NCBI GenBank assembly: GCA_927911475.1
Contig: CAKMPP010000132.1
Span: forward strand, 1 to 24,489
Source: an uncultured Solobacterium sp.
Lineage (GTDB): Bacteria > Bacillota_I > Bacilli_A > Erysipelotrichales > Erysipelotrichaceae
Length of the DNA: 24,489 nt
Direction: 5' to 3'
A program made the translations under genes and the position numbers. Shown in pieces: positions 9,163 through 18,513 of this stretch. The notes below the pieces were generated by a model. That model was not told the DNA's origin. It ran no database searches and saw nothing but the letters and a program-made list of their open reading frames with translations. Every line of letters begins with the position of its first letter. Positions within the stretch are counted from its first letter, which is position 1.

Positions 9163-9268
9163 TACTGAATCAAATTTATAAACTATGCACTCCCTAAATT
9201 ATATTCTAATGATAATTCAGACATGTACTCACATGCATCATTTTATATACATGCAATCATATAATTGC

Positions 9269-10501
9269 TTATTCTTTCGTAAATAACACTTCTTTACATA
9301 CTTTAAAGAAGTTTGGCTTATTACCATAGTTCAATGTTCCCCAACGATAGATGCGAATAGATAGTCTTGCAAATAAGTAGATAAATATCACTGTCAATAC
9401 AGTTGAACCTATTACTTCATATACTGCAACTGTTGTAATTGCATTGCGTATCGGCATTACCATAACTGAGAAGAATGGAATCCATGAAGAAATCTTCAGA
9501 ATAATTGAATCTCCACCCTGTAAAGCAGACATCGCAATCATATAACTTGTGATAAACAGGAACATAACTGGACTGACCGCACTATTTACATCTTCCATAC
9601 GAGATACTACAGAGCCTAAAGCCGCAAAAATAAACATGTATAGTAGTAAGCCAAGAATGAAGTAGAACACATACATTCCTAACATGGATAGATCTAGCAT
9701 CTTCTTTGTCATCATCAAAATATCCATTGGATACATATTTCTGAAGATAAAATAGGATATCCCCGCAAAACTTGCGATAACAAGCATCTGTATGACAGAA
9801 GCACATGTAATTGCTAATACCTTTCCGATAATCAGATTCTTTGGATTCGTCGTTGTAATCAACAATTCCATTGTTCGGCTATCTTTTTCTCTTGCGACTG
9901 CTGTAGCTACGATACCACCGAACATTAAGATTACAGAGTATAGCGTGATAATATAAATTAATGCAAGCAGGAACTGTGTTGATGTATCACGGCCAAGTAC
10001 CTCTTCCTCTGCATTAATTTCAACATTAGTCATGGATTGATACTCGTTATAACTAATACCCTTCTCACTAAACTTTTGTGCGATTAAATGATCTCTTAAT
10101 ACAGAGTTTAGTGCTTGATCCATACCACTTGCAAACCCTTTATCATGGAAGTAAGTTTTGTAGTGGTCATAATCATAGATTGCATAACCTTTTGTTTCTT
10201 TACCGCTCTTTACCGCTTCTTTTAAAGCATCTTCAGTTGGATATAAACTTGACTCTTCAATACGAAGTTCTTTAACGATTTCTTCATTAGGAACATAATA
10301 GCCACCCGGAACATATTCGTTCAGATATGAAGCACCCTCAGAACTCTCAAATTCCGTTTGCTTTTTAAATTGATTTAGAATCGCTGGAGCTGCTGCGCCA
10401 CCAAAGGCAACTATCGCTAAGATAATTGTAGAAATAATCACAACTCTTTTTTTAATCTGTTGGAAAAATTCAAATTCGAATACAGTTCTAAAGTTACGCA
10501 T
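9269..10501 (-). CDS. ABC-2 type permease (NatB/YhaP-like)
   Basis: This 410-residue membrane protein is the permease of a two-gene ABC exporter. An N-terminal helix (about 17-42) is followed by a large extracytoplasmic region of roughly 130 residues, then five or so helices. The ABC-2 hallmark AREKDSRTMELLITTT lies on the cytoplasmic side between the first helices of the core. This architecture matches NatB/YhaP-type permeases, which in Bacillus relatives export Na+ or are linked to stress; the substrate here cannot be read from sequence. ATG 10501 has GGAGGTGA seven bases upstream, inside the end of the ATPase gene. The 8-base overlap with natA indicates coupled translation. Confidence 0.83.
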   Translation of the reverse strand: MRNFRTVFEFEFFQQIKKRVVIISTIILAIVAFGGAAAPAILNQFKKQTEFESSEGASYLNEYVPGGYYVPNEEIVKELRIEESSLYPTEDALKEAVKSGKETKGYAIYDYDHYKTYFHDKGFASGMDQALNSVLRDHLIAQKFSEKGISYNEYQSMTNVEINAEEEVLGRDTSTQFLLALIYIITLYSVILMFGGIVATAVAREKDSRTMELLITTTNPKNLIIGKVLAITCASVIQMLVIASFAGISYFIFRNMYPMDILMMTKKMLDLSMLGMYVFYFILGLLLYMFIFAALGSVVSRMEDVNSAVSPVMFLFITSYMIAMSALQGGDSIILKISSWIPFFSVMVMPIRNAITTVAVYEVIGSTVLTVIFIYLFARLSIRIYRWGTLNYGNKPNFFKVCKEVLFTKE

Positions 10502-11408
10502 TTGCTTCACCTCCTACTTTGTTTACGAAGATGTCTTGTAAACTAGGGCGATATTGTCCGAATGAGATAATTTCATGTACATGATTTAGTAATTCTTGCA
10601 AAATTTCATTTGAAGTATGTTGGGCATCCTTTGTAATCAGATATTCATCATTTACTTTTTGGAAATCCAGTCCAAATTTATTTCGCAAAACATCTTCTAC
10701 AGTAATAGAGTCTTCAGAATTAACGCGAAGTACTAACTTATCTTCACCTTCTTTTCTCTTAATCTCTTCTAAATCGCCACTAATGATGATATTACCCTGA
10801 TCAATGAGAGTAATTTCATCACACATTTCTTCTACATATGCCATTTGGTGAGATGAAAAGATAACGAGTTTCCCTTTTGAAACTGCTTCTTTAATCGCAT
10901 CTTTGAAAATTTGTGCGTTAACAGGGTCTAACCCTGAGAATGGTTCATCTAGAATGATAATATCTGGATCATTGATGAATGCCTGCGCAATTTGAATCTT
11001 CTGTTGATTACCTTTGGATAATGTTTCTAACTTTTTATTTGTATAATCTTTCAGTCCAAAGTAATCAATCCAATACTCTGCTTCTTCAGCAGCCTTTTTA
11101 TTATCTGCACCTTTTAACTTCGCAAAGTATGCTAATTGATCTTTCAAAGATACCTTCGCATACATTCCACGTTCCTCTGGCAGATACCCAATATGGTTAT
11201 GGTTTACATCAAATGGTTTGCCATCCAACAAGAATTCACCCTCTGTTTGTTTGAATACATTCATTAAACAACGGAATGTAGTTGTTTTACCTGCACCATT
11301 TCTCCCAAGAAAACCCATCGCCTTACCGCTTTGCACTGTAAAACTAATTCCATGGAGAATTTCCTTCTTATCGAAGGATTTTTTAATTCCTTTTACTTCT
11401 AATATCAT
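10494..11408 (-). CDS. ABC transporter ATPase (NatA/YhaQ-like)
   Basis: This 304-residue nucleotide-binding subunit partners the permease that follows. Walker A is GRNGAGKT at residues 35-42, the signature is LSKGNQQKIQIAQAF, and Walker B with D-loop is DIIILDEPFSGLDPVNA; the H-loop reads SSHQM. The signature with SKGNQQK and a C-terminal DUF4162-like extension (from about residue 215, ending LQDIFVNKVGG) fit the NatA/YhaQ group of ABC-2 exporters. ATG 11408 follows an AAAGGGG site; longer versions of the ORF have no site and would run through the upstream palindrome. Transcription most likely begins at the promoter at 11495-11523. Confidence 0.88.
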   Translation of the reverse strand: MILEVKGIKKSFDKKEILHGISFTVQSGKAMGFLGRNGAGKTTTFRCLMNVFKQTEGEFLLDGKPFDVNHNHIGYLPEERGMYAKVSLKDQLAYFAKLKGADNKKAAEEAEYWIDYFGLKDYTNKKLETLSKGNQQKIQIAQAFINDPDIIILDEPFSGLDPVNAQIFKDAIKEAVSKGKLVIFSSHQMAYVEEMCDEITLIDQGNIIISGDLEEIKRKEGEDKLVLRVNSEDSITVEDVLRNKFGLDFQKVNDEYLITKDAQHTSNEILQELLNHVHEIISFGQYRPSLQDIFVNKVGGEANA

Positions 11409-11452
11409 AATTACCCCTTTCATTTCCAAGGAAATACAATAGTCAAAACAGG

Positions 11453-11481
11453 AATACTCGTACATCTACTATACGAGTATT
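11453..11481 (-). promoter_or_regulatory. Palindromic operator candidate before the ABC operon
   Basis: AATACTCGTA (11453-11462) and TACGAGTATT (11472-11481) are perfect 10-bp inverted arms around a 9-base centre. The element starts about 7 bases after the predicted transcription start and lies 45 bases before the natA-like ATG. This is a classic place for a repressor to block transcription. On the minus strand no U-run follows, so it is not a terminator for the upstream gene. No regulator gene is adjacent. Confidence 0.6.
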
Positions 11482-11484
11482 TTG

Positions 11485-12387
11485 TTATAAACTGATTATA
11501 TTCTCTATTTGACCAAAGGTCAATATATTATACAAATGTTTGTATTTGTCTTGATTAAGAATTCCAGAACCTAAGTGTATCTGATTACCATCCAACAAAT
11601 ATTGTTTTATGACACGCTGTAGTGATGTTTCTTCTCTCAAGTTATGAAAATCACAGTCTGTTATTTGATATACAAAATCTAAAATATCCTGAGCACAGTC
11701 ATTTCCTTCAGAAACATCAAACAATTCATAAAATCGATAAATATTCGAATCCTTTGAAACAAGTTTATGAATCTCAGGACTTAATAGCCATGAATCACAA
11801 ACATATTGAAAATAATCAATCTTGAAATAATCTTTAATCACATTCTTTGCGCGGTGTATTGAATCTAACACTTTTGAAACTTCAAGTTTCTCATCAGATG
11901 GAATATGGATTCGCATTGTCTGTTGATCTACATATTCATATTGCAGTCGCCCAACTTCCACTAGGCGAACATTGATAAAGTAAGTTCCCCAGATCATTTG
12001 TGTTATACGTATCGAATCCAATCCTCTCGAGATAATGTCCTTTGTAAGTATTTCTTTCATTCTTGCTTTGTGAATGGATTGTTGTAGCGCATCAAAGTGA
12101 TGTTCTTCCATATTTCTTTGATGCAGTTGATATCCACATAATAGCGCAACGCAAGTCACATACGGATGTACTGGCTCATGGAATAAATCTTCAGCAGTTT
12201 TCATTGACCATAAATGATTTATTTTCTTTGTTTTATCAACATACAATATGTCTAGTAGTTCTTGAAATGTACGTTTTAAATTAACACTTCCATTAATATC
12301 ATTCATGCATGCATAACATTGTTCGTGATACCACGAATCTTTTATATCATAATAAGATAAAGCACTATCAATCATTTCTTCATTCAT
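11485..12387 (-). CDS. Acyltransferase domain protein (NAT_N / GNAT_C type)
   Basis: About 300 residues. The pattern resembles the paired NAT_N and GNAT_C domains found in uncharacterised Firmicutes acyltransferases: an N-terminal helical part with HPYVTCVALLCGYQLH, a middle RGLDSIRITQMIWGTYFI, then MRIHIPSDEKLE, and the C-terminal CDSWLLSPEIHKLVSKDSNI, which is the clearest family mark (Trp-Leu-Leu-Ser/Asp-Pro followed by Ser-Asn-Ile). The acceptor is unknown. ATG 12387 overlaps the TGA of the GNAT-HAD gene; ATG 12375 is an alternative, as neither has a strong ribosome site. It ends the sbcDC operon and carries the promoter of the ABC operon in its 3' end. Confidence 0.6.
   Translation of the reverse strand: MNEEMIDSALSYYDIKDSWYHEQCYACMNDINGSVNLKRTFQELLDILYVDKTKKINHLWSMKTAEDLFHEPVHPYVTCVALLCGYQLHQRNMEEHHFDALQQSIHKARMKEILTKDIISRGLDSIRITQMIWGTYFINVRLVEVGRLQYEYVDQQTMRIHIPSDEKLEVSKVLDSIHRAKNVIKDYFKIDYFQYVCDSWLLSPEIHKLVSKDSNIYRFYELFDVSEGNDCAQDILDFVYQITDCDFHNLREETSLQRVIKQYLLDGNQIHLGSGILNQDKYKHLYNILTFGQIENIISL
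11495..11523 (-). promoter_or_regulatory. Sigma-A promoter for the ABC operon
   Basis: TTGACC (11523-11518), exactly 17 bases, then TATAAT (11500-11495) on the minus strand is nearly consensus. It is embedded in the last codons of the acyltransferase gene. Its predicted start leads directly into the 11453-11481 palindrome, which supports real regulation. Confidence 0.7.
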
Positions 12388-13513
12388 ATAAATCCACAAT
12401 CTTCAATAAGTCATTCACAATCATTGTATCCTCATACAGCGCTGTAACTGGAGTATTCTCATCTAGGTATAGGATTCTTTTAACCCCTGCATTCTTACCA
12501 GCTTCCTCGTCCAACCTTCGATCCCCTATATATGTACAATACTCTGGATTAAGCTTGAATTTATTTATAAGATACTGAATACCTTCTGGATCAGGTTTTT
12601 TCGCAAATCCATCATCACCTGTAATTGTGTAACTAATGTAATCTGCAATTCCCAAATTTTTTAATACTTGTTGTGCCGTATGGTCTTTATGTGTATATAC
12701 AAAATTTCGGACCCCTTTTCGTTGTAGTAAAAGTAGTGTTTCCTTTGCGTTTTTGATTAGCTTTACTTTATCATTGCCCGCATCCTGTAAAGTTGTGTAA
12801 TATTGATATACCGTTTCAAACTGCAAACCTTCTCTCTGTGCAAATTCACGTAGGAATTGGTGCACAGAATGAAGGATAACATACTTTTGAAGATATTCGC
12901 GGTCATATGTATAACCGTAATATGTCATTGTAGCCTGCAAACTATCCAAAATAACCTCATAAGAATCTAATAATGTCCCATCCAAATCCCATATACATGC
13001 ATGTACTGGTTTCATTGGAATTCTTGTATACACTTCTTCTTCATCTTCATGATGGATATACGCACCATTTGCAAGTTGAACATGTAAGGAGGCTGGATTA
13101 TCCTTATGAGATGCCATATAGATTTCATCTTCTCGGATTATATGTTTCGCGATATCAATCAATAAAGCAAGTCCTTTCTTTGCATAACCTTGATTTCTAT
13201 ATGCAGGTAAAATTCCATAGCCAATATGTCCAGACCCATTTTTCAAACTCTCATTGAGATAATGTCTTAACTTATATACACCAACAATATGTTCGTCTTC
13301 CCACAGGAAATAGTATGTCTGTGGGACATATCCTGGTTTTAAGTTGATGCCATTTGTAATATCAATTAGTTTTGGCATTATTTCATGCATGAATGTGTCA
13401 TTATCAATGCCATGATACGGATTCATAAAGCCATTTTCATCTTCAGGTAACTCTTTTAACACTTTGTAAATCTCATCTACATCTTTCCAGTTTAGCTCTC
13501 TGATCTCTAACAT
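12380..13513 (-). CDS. GNAT acetyltransferase - HAD phosphatase fusion
   Basis: This is a 377-residue two-domain protein. Residues 1-165 are a GNAT domain with a GYGILPAYRNQGYAKKG acetyl-CoA loop at about 98-114. Residues 170-377 are a HAD hydrolase of the phosphoglycolate-phosphatase type: motif I DLDGTLLDS at 176-184 (nucleophile D176, acid D178), motif II Thr274 in YTHK, Lys306 in GFAKKPDP, and motif III GDRRLDEEAG at 330-339. The frame is continuous with a short junction. ATG 13513 follows GAGGA, which lies in the last codons of sbcC, with a 4-base gap between the genes. A likely role is modification or repair of a small metabolite, but no substrate can be assigned. The next gene is another acyltransferase. 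Confidence 0.8.
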   Translation of the reverse strand: MLEIRELNWKDVDEIYKVLKELPEDENGFMNPYHGIDNDTFMHEIMPKLIDITNGINLKPGYVPQTYYFLWEDEHIVGVYKLRHYLNESLKNGSGHIGYGILPAYRNQGYAKKGLALLIDIAKHIIREDEIYMASHKDNPASLHVQLANGAYIHHEDEEEVYTRIPMKPVHACIWDLDGTLLDSYEVILDSLQATMTYYGYTYDREYLQKYVILHSVHQFLREFAQREGLQFETVYQYYTTLQDAGNDKVKLIKNAKETLLLLQRKGVRNFVYTHKDHTAQQVLKNLGIADYISYTITGDDGFAKKPDPEGIQYLINKFKLNPEYCTYIGDRRLDEEAGKNAGVKRILYLDENTPVTALYEDTMIVNDLLKIVDLYE

Positions 13514-13517
13514 TTTT

Positions 13518-16332
13518 TTATTCCTCATTTACTACCTTCGCAATCGAACCGCGACTACCATGTAAGTCTTTTATAACGATGATTCCTTTATGGATACGCT
13601 CTTTCAGTTCCTTCACATGTGAAATGATACCAACCAATCGATTCGCACCAGATAAGTTCATTAATGTCTGAATTGCAGTATTAAGTGCGTCTTGATCTAA
13701 TGTACCAAAGCCTTCATCAATAAACATGGTATCAATTTGAATACCGCCTGCTTGAGATTGAATTTCATCTGACATACCTAATGCCAAAGCAAGAGATGCG
13801 ATAAATGATTCACCACCCGACAAAGAACTAACTGGACGTACTGAGCCATTCGTATAGTCAATGACATCTAAATCTAATGCTTCATGGCTTCGCTTGTCCT
13901 TACTTCCTGAACTACGCACAAGTTGATACTGCTGATTAGACATGGATAAATAGCGTTCATTTGCCTTTTGAATCATACGGTCAAGATATGCAATCTGAAC
14001 ATATTCTTGTAAAGTAATTTTCTCTTTACCCGAACGGCCATTACCCATTGCGACATCCGCAAGTTCTTTCAGGCTGCTATAGCGAGATAATTTTGTTTGA
14101 TATGTCTCATGTTCAAATTTGATTTTCTGTTTCATATATTGTGCATCAGTTTTATACAACTGCGCATTGTGAATATTCTTGAGGTTTTCTTCCTGTTGAA
14201 CTTGTAGATTTTCAATTTCAATTTGAAGTGATTTTAGTTGGTTTTGTTGAAGAGGAATCTCTTCAATGGATATAGATACCTTTCCCTTCAACATATCAAT
14301 CTGTGCATTTACATACACTAATTCATCCGTTGCTTGTTTAGTTACATTTATTAACTGATTGATTTGTTGTTGGTATTCTAAAATCTGTTTTGCGATTGTA
14401 GATACACGATTCTTCGCTTCTGTTTCAGAAGAGTACTTCAATTTTCCTGTAATCTCTGCTACTTGTTTTTGAATCTGCTCATGTTCAACAGTTAACTTTG
14501 CTTGCGTAATTTCATTCTGACTTACTTCGTCAGATACAACAGTTAATTTTTGTTGTAACTGTGGAATCAGTTTTAGCAATTCCTGATAACGTTTTGATTG
14601 CAATTGTAGTTGCTTAATATGTGTTGATGCTTCTTCTTGTTCATTTTTTTAGTTGTACTGTATGTTCATCAATAAACATCTGTGCATCTTCAATTGGAAT
14701 GACTTGTTCCGTAACAGACTTCAACACTAAATCTAATTCATTTTCAATGAACTCATCTTAAGATTTGCATCTGCACATGCGTTACTTGCCATTTGGTATT
14801 CTTTTTCAGCTTGCTCCACTTTCTTTTTATATCGATTAATCTCTTCTTGTGTAACAAGTTTGTCACTATGACTTGCAGGATGCGGATGTTCTAAAGAACC
14901 ACATACAGGGCACGGTTCACCCGTACTTAATCTTGAAGCCAGTAATCCTGCTTGATTTGCGAAATAGGATACTTGTGCATCATCATACTGCTTTTGAATC
15001 TCTGTTTTCGCATCTGTAGTCTTTTGCAGAGATATTGTTTTTTTCTTTAAATCTTCTACTGTCAATTTGATATTCTTTTTGTGTCATGCTTGCATGATAA
15101 AAAGCAGATATCTTCTTTTGCAGTTCTTCTTCCTGTATTATAAGTTTATTCAAAGACACTTCACAATTTGTTAATGTCTGTGACTCCATTTGCTTCAAAG
15201 CGATATCTTCATCTAATTGTTTCTTTAAACTTATTTTTGCATCTAAATCCTTTGCCACAGAAGATAGTTGTTTTTTTATTTCTGATAGTTTTGTAGTTAG
15301 TTTTGTTAGATGAACATATTCAGGGAGTTCATGTTCAATTTGAACCTGTTCCTTCTTTAGGACATCTATCTGAAGCTTATACTTTTCAACATCAACCTTT
15401 AACTTGTCTTCAAAATAACTTACCTTTTCTTCTTTAGTAGGTTTTTCGCTTATCAGTTTTTCAAGTGATAGAAGATCTTGTAGTTGTTTGGCTTTTTCTG
15501 CTTCTTCCTTGCGAGATTTCTGTAACTGTTTTTGAATTTGATCTTTTTGTCTTTGAAGGGTTATTATTTCTTCTTTTGCATTTGCGATAATCTTGTCTAA
15601 CAAATCATATACCGGCTGTATATCATCCATCGCAAATGTTTCTAGTATCTGTGCGTATTCTTCTTGCAAGATTACAGGAACACGAATATCACTGATGATT
15701 TGTTGCAAACGCAGTTTAGCCTCATTTAGCTTTGTAGTACCTTCCTTTGCCATTTGATTTAAACGTTCCATGAGGATAGAGTACTTACTTGTCATGAATA
15801 CTTTTTCAAATAACTTTCCACGTTCTTTTGTGTCCGCATTTAAAATTTCTAGGAAGCTTCCCTGTGCAATCATTGCAATCTGACGGAATTGGTCTCTCTT
15901 CATACCAAGTAGTTGTTCAACCTGCTTGGTAACTTCAGTCGGTTTTACTATACGTTCACCGTTTGGCAAAATAAGATATGCATCTGCTGATTTGCTACGC
16001 TGTTTTACTTCACCATTCTTTTGTACATGTGTATAGCTATACTCAGGACGTCGATAGATATGGTATTCCTCGCTATGATAAATAAAATCTAATTCTACAT
16101 AGGTTTCAATCTCTTCTTTTGCGTATTCACTTCGCAATGTTTTTACATCACGAATATCTCCACTTGGCTTACCAAATAGAGCGAAAGTAATCGCATCAAA
16201 AATAGTAGTTTTACCCGCACCAGTATCACCAGTAATTAGATAAACTCCATTTTCACCTAACTTTGAAAGATCAAGTTCAATCTTGGATGCGTATGGCCCA
16301 AAGGCGGAGAGTACTAATTTGATTGGTCTCAT
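13518..16332 (-). CDS. sbcC: Exonuclease subunit SbcC (Rad50-like ATPase), three frameshifts
   Basis: SbcC is the SMC-like ATPase of the SbcCD nuclease, which opens hairpins and processes DNA ends. The N-terminal fragment has Walker A GDTGAGKT at residues 35-42 and long coiled coils. A middle fragment (14733-15065) holds the zinc hook EPCPVCGS. The C-terminal fragment carries the second coiled coil, the signature LSGGESFIASLALALGM and Walker B TMFIDEGFGTLD. The pieces are separated by single-base shifts: an extra base in the T5 run at 15076-15080 (or the T3 at 15066-15068), a missing base near 14758, and an extra base in the T7 run at 14644-14650. Repair gives about 937 residues, a normal length. 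ATG 16332 overlaps the sbcD stop. Confidence 0.85.
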
Positions 16333-17469
16333 TCTTCATCTCCCTCTTTCCATATTCTTGTCACAAGTTCATCTAAGATCTTTTCTTGTGTATCATCTAG
16401 CGCATGGCCTGTATATTGTGCGAAGAAGTCACCAAAGATTTCTTGTGGTGTTTGATTCTTTTGTTTTGTATAACTAATGCCTTGTTCACTTTGTTCATAC
16501 GCAGAATTTGGATACGAAATTCCCAGGATATTCGGGTAGCGCAAACGCAATGTGTTCATTGCGTCAAATACCATGCGCTCATCTTGTAGTTGAAAGTATA
16601 CATAGTCGTCATTCTCTGTATTCTTTCTTTGTAGAATATTCGCAAAGGTATCCTTAATGACAACGACATCACGTAGCGGTTTTAAATCAACCGTATAAAC
16701 TGTTGTATTCCCTTTCTCTTTCATATCGATGATAGTAACTGATTTTGTTGTATTTGCTTCACCGATAGAGTATTTCAGAGGGGTTCCACAATATCGCATC
16801 GTATCACGCAAGATTGTCTGTGGACGATGGATATGCCCTAACGCAACATAATCAAAAATCACAAAACACATTTCCATCCACATTATCTGTACCACCAACA
16901 CTTACCTCTGAACCTTGTTCATCGGTAATAGTACCTGTAATAAATTGATGAGACAGAATCACATTACGTTCCTTTTGATTGAGTCTGACAGTTTGTAATG
17001 CATGTTTAACAGCTTTTGTATACCCTTCAACAGCCTCAGTCTCATCTAAATATTGATTAACATAGATTGGACGTATATATGGAAGGCTAAAGAAATGAAT
17101 TGGTCCATATTCATCTTCAATCGTATCGCACGCAAGTTTACCAGTATACTTCCCAGTAATATGAATATTGGAGTCTGCAAATATCTCAGCACCATAAGAA
17201 AGTCTTGTGCCATTATCATGGTTTCCAGCAATCATCATCACATGGATATCTAAGTTCTTTAACTCCAATAAAAACATACTTAAAAGAGCTACTGCTTCTG
17301 AACTAGGATTACCAGTATCATAGATATCACCAGCCAGTAATACTGTAGTCACTTTTTCTTGTTTTAGAATGTCAATGATTTGTCGCAAAATGTACTTTTG
17401 ATCTTCGATTAGCGAATATTCCTTGAGTCTTTTCCCTAAATGAAGGTCTGATAAATGTGCAATCTTCAT
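16329..17469 (-). CDS. sbcD: Exonuclease subunit SbcD (Mre11-like nuclease), one frameshift
   Basis: SbcD is the metallophosphoesterase nuclease that works with SbcC. The N-terminus shows HLSDLHLGK (metal ligands D8 and H10), then LLAGDIYD, IAGNHDNGTRLSYG and LSHQFITG. The open frame ends at 16852 just before the last metal motif. Removing one base from the A5 run at 16854-16858 gives FCDFDYVALGHIHRPQ, restoring GHIH, and continues to 16329 for 379 residues, the family length. ATG 17469 (MKIAHLSD) is preferred, with GAAG about 8 bases upstream; ATG 17475 is possible. It starts 16 bases after the DUF4003-like pseudogene, so it probably shares that transcript. It overlaps sbcC by 4 bases. Confidence 0.87.
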
Positions 17470-17485
17470 ATCCATCACTTCTTTC

Positions 17486-18423
17486 TTAGACGTGTGCTGT
17501 TTGATTCTGTAAAATTTTGTATAGAATCGCAATAATCCAAGCGTAATTTGAAATTGAATTTGGTGTGTAATACTCTAACAAAAGAATACAAGCATGTAAC
17601 TCTTTAGCATATTCAGAAAAAATACCATAACCCTTCTGGTATTTTAAGAAAGTAGTGACTTCCTTGTAATCTTCCTGTATCCGATCAAGTGAAATTCCTA
17701 AATTCGCTAAAATCGCATGTAGTACAAAGTAATGATAGTTTAATGCTCGATCAAAACTACTTGTACAAGACTGAATAAATTCCATCGCACGTCTTACTTT
17801 TGTGGTCGCTGTCCCTTCACACAAGGCTAGGATATAAGACAATAATCTTGCATAGTCATTATCGAGACGATATTCATGAATTAATAAGTCATCCATGATA
17901 ACCAGTTCATCAACCACATCATCTTTTAGATTTTTGTGATAATGCTAAAAGTCCTGCATATACTACATCCGTATCACTCGTCAAAAAGCGATGTAATTCT
18001 TTCATCTGATTATAAATAGAAAAGTGCTTTATAATATACACTCTTATAATCTAGATTTGGTATACTAGCAGCACTAAACGAGAGTAAACCAAGACCATTC
18101 GTATCCGTAAAACTACGGTTGAATTGTTCTTCGAATGCCTTGGCATGAGAAATAAATTCATCTGGTTCAATATCGGTTGCCGCAATCATCGCAGCATAGA
18201 CCTTTGGCATACTAATGCGATATGGCGATGTAAATGAGAATGACTTACTAATAACTCGTTCACAAATTTTGATAGCGTCATAGTTAAGATCTTTTTCAAA
18301 GTGTGTATAGATATAGGCTATCGCTACATTTTCCTGTTCTAACGAAAAGATATTTTTTACGGCCTAGTTCATTTTCTATCATCTACAAATTTTTGTACAT
18401 TTTTCTAATAATAACTCATTCAT
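17486..18423 (-). pseudogene. DUF4003-like protein, broken tandem copy (five frameshifts)
   Basis: The translated pieces align along their whole length with the intact copy at 18513-19469: MNELLLEKCTK with MDDLLLEKCNT, MPKVYAAMIAATDIEPDEF with LTKVYAAMMDVSNIEPDIV, VVYAGLLAL with VVYAGILAM, DDVVDELVIMDDLL with EDVVDELVIMDDLL. The reading frame is lost five times, each by one apparent extra base: T5 18390-18394, T4 18372-18375, T6 18353-18358 (or A4 18345-18348), A4 18020-18023, T4 17924-17927. Repair gives 310 residues against 318 for the neighbour. The start at 18423 has AGAGGT upstream and its own promoter. Either it is a decaying duplicate or the window has read errors here. The function of the family is unknown; I assign DUF4003 from its general pattern only. 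Confidence 0.65.
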
Positions 18424-18446
18424 TTCATTTACCTCTTCTGACTAAT

Positions 18447-18475
18447 ATTATAAGCAGAATATACTTTTCCCTCAA
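18447..18475 (-). promoter_or_regulatory. Promoter of the DUF4003-like copy 1 / sbcDC operon
   Basis: On the minus strand TTGAGG (18475-18470), 17 bases, and a perfect TATAAT (18452-18447) lie 24 bases before the gene start, directly after the terminator of the previous gene. It is likely to drive the pseudogene, sbcD, sbcC and the two transferase genes. Confidence 0.6.
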
Positions 18476-18486
18476 TCAATGTCATC

Positions 18487-18513
18487 AAAAACAAGTCCTT
18501 TGTAGGACTTGTT
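18487..18513 (-). terminator. Rho-independent terminator of the intact DUF4003-like gene
   Basis: AACAAGTCCT and AGGACTTGTT form a perfect 10-bp stem with a 4-base loop, followed by a T-run on the minus strand. The stem begins at the stop codon of the gene, separating it from the second copy. Confidence 0.85.

Larger units (their letters stand above)
8803..9268. other. 466-bp intergenic region upstream of the tad operon
   Basis: This is the longest gene-free stretch. It is very AT-rich, with stops in all frames and no convincing ORF. It holds the probable tad promoter near tadZ, a 12-bp direct repeat (8995-9006 and 9151-9162), a C7 run (9034-9040), and a few ACATGC/ACATGT hexamers just after the natB stop. 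I see no strong rho-independent terminator for natB, so some read-through into tad is possible. Confidence 0.6.

Noticed and set aside
9241..9268. Possible terminator of the natB-like gene at GCAAT...ATTGC
   Set aside because: The stem is only about 5 bp of mostly A-T pairs with no following T-run, which is not enough to call a terminator.
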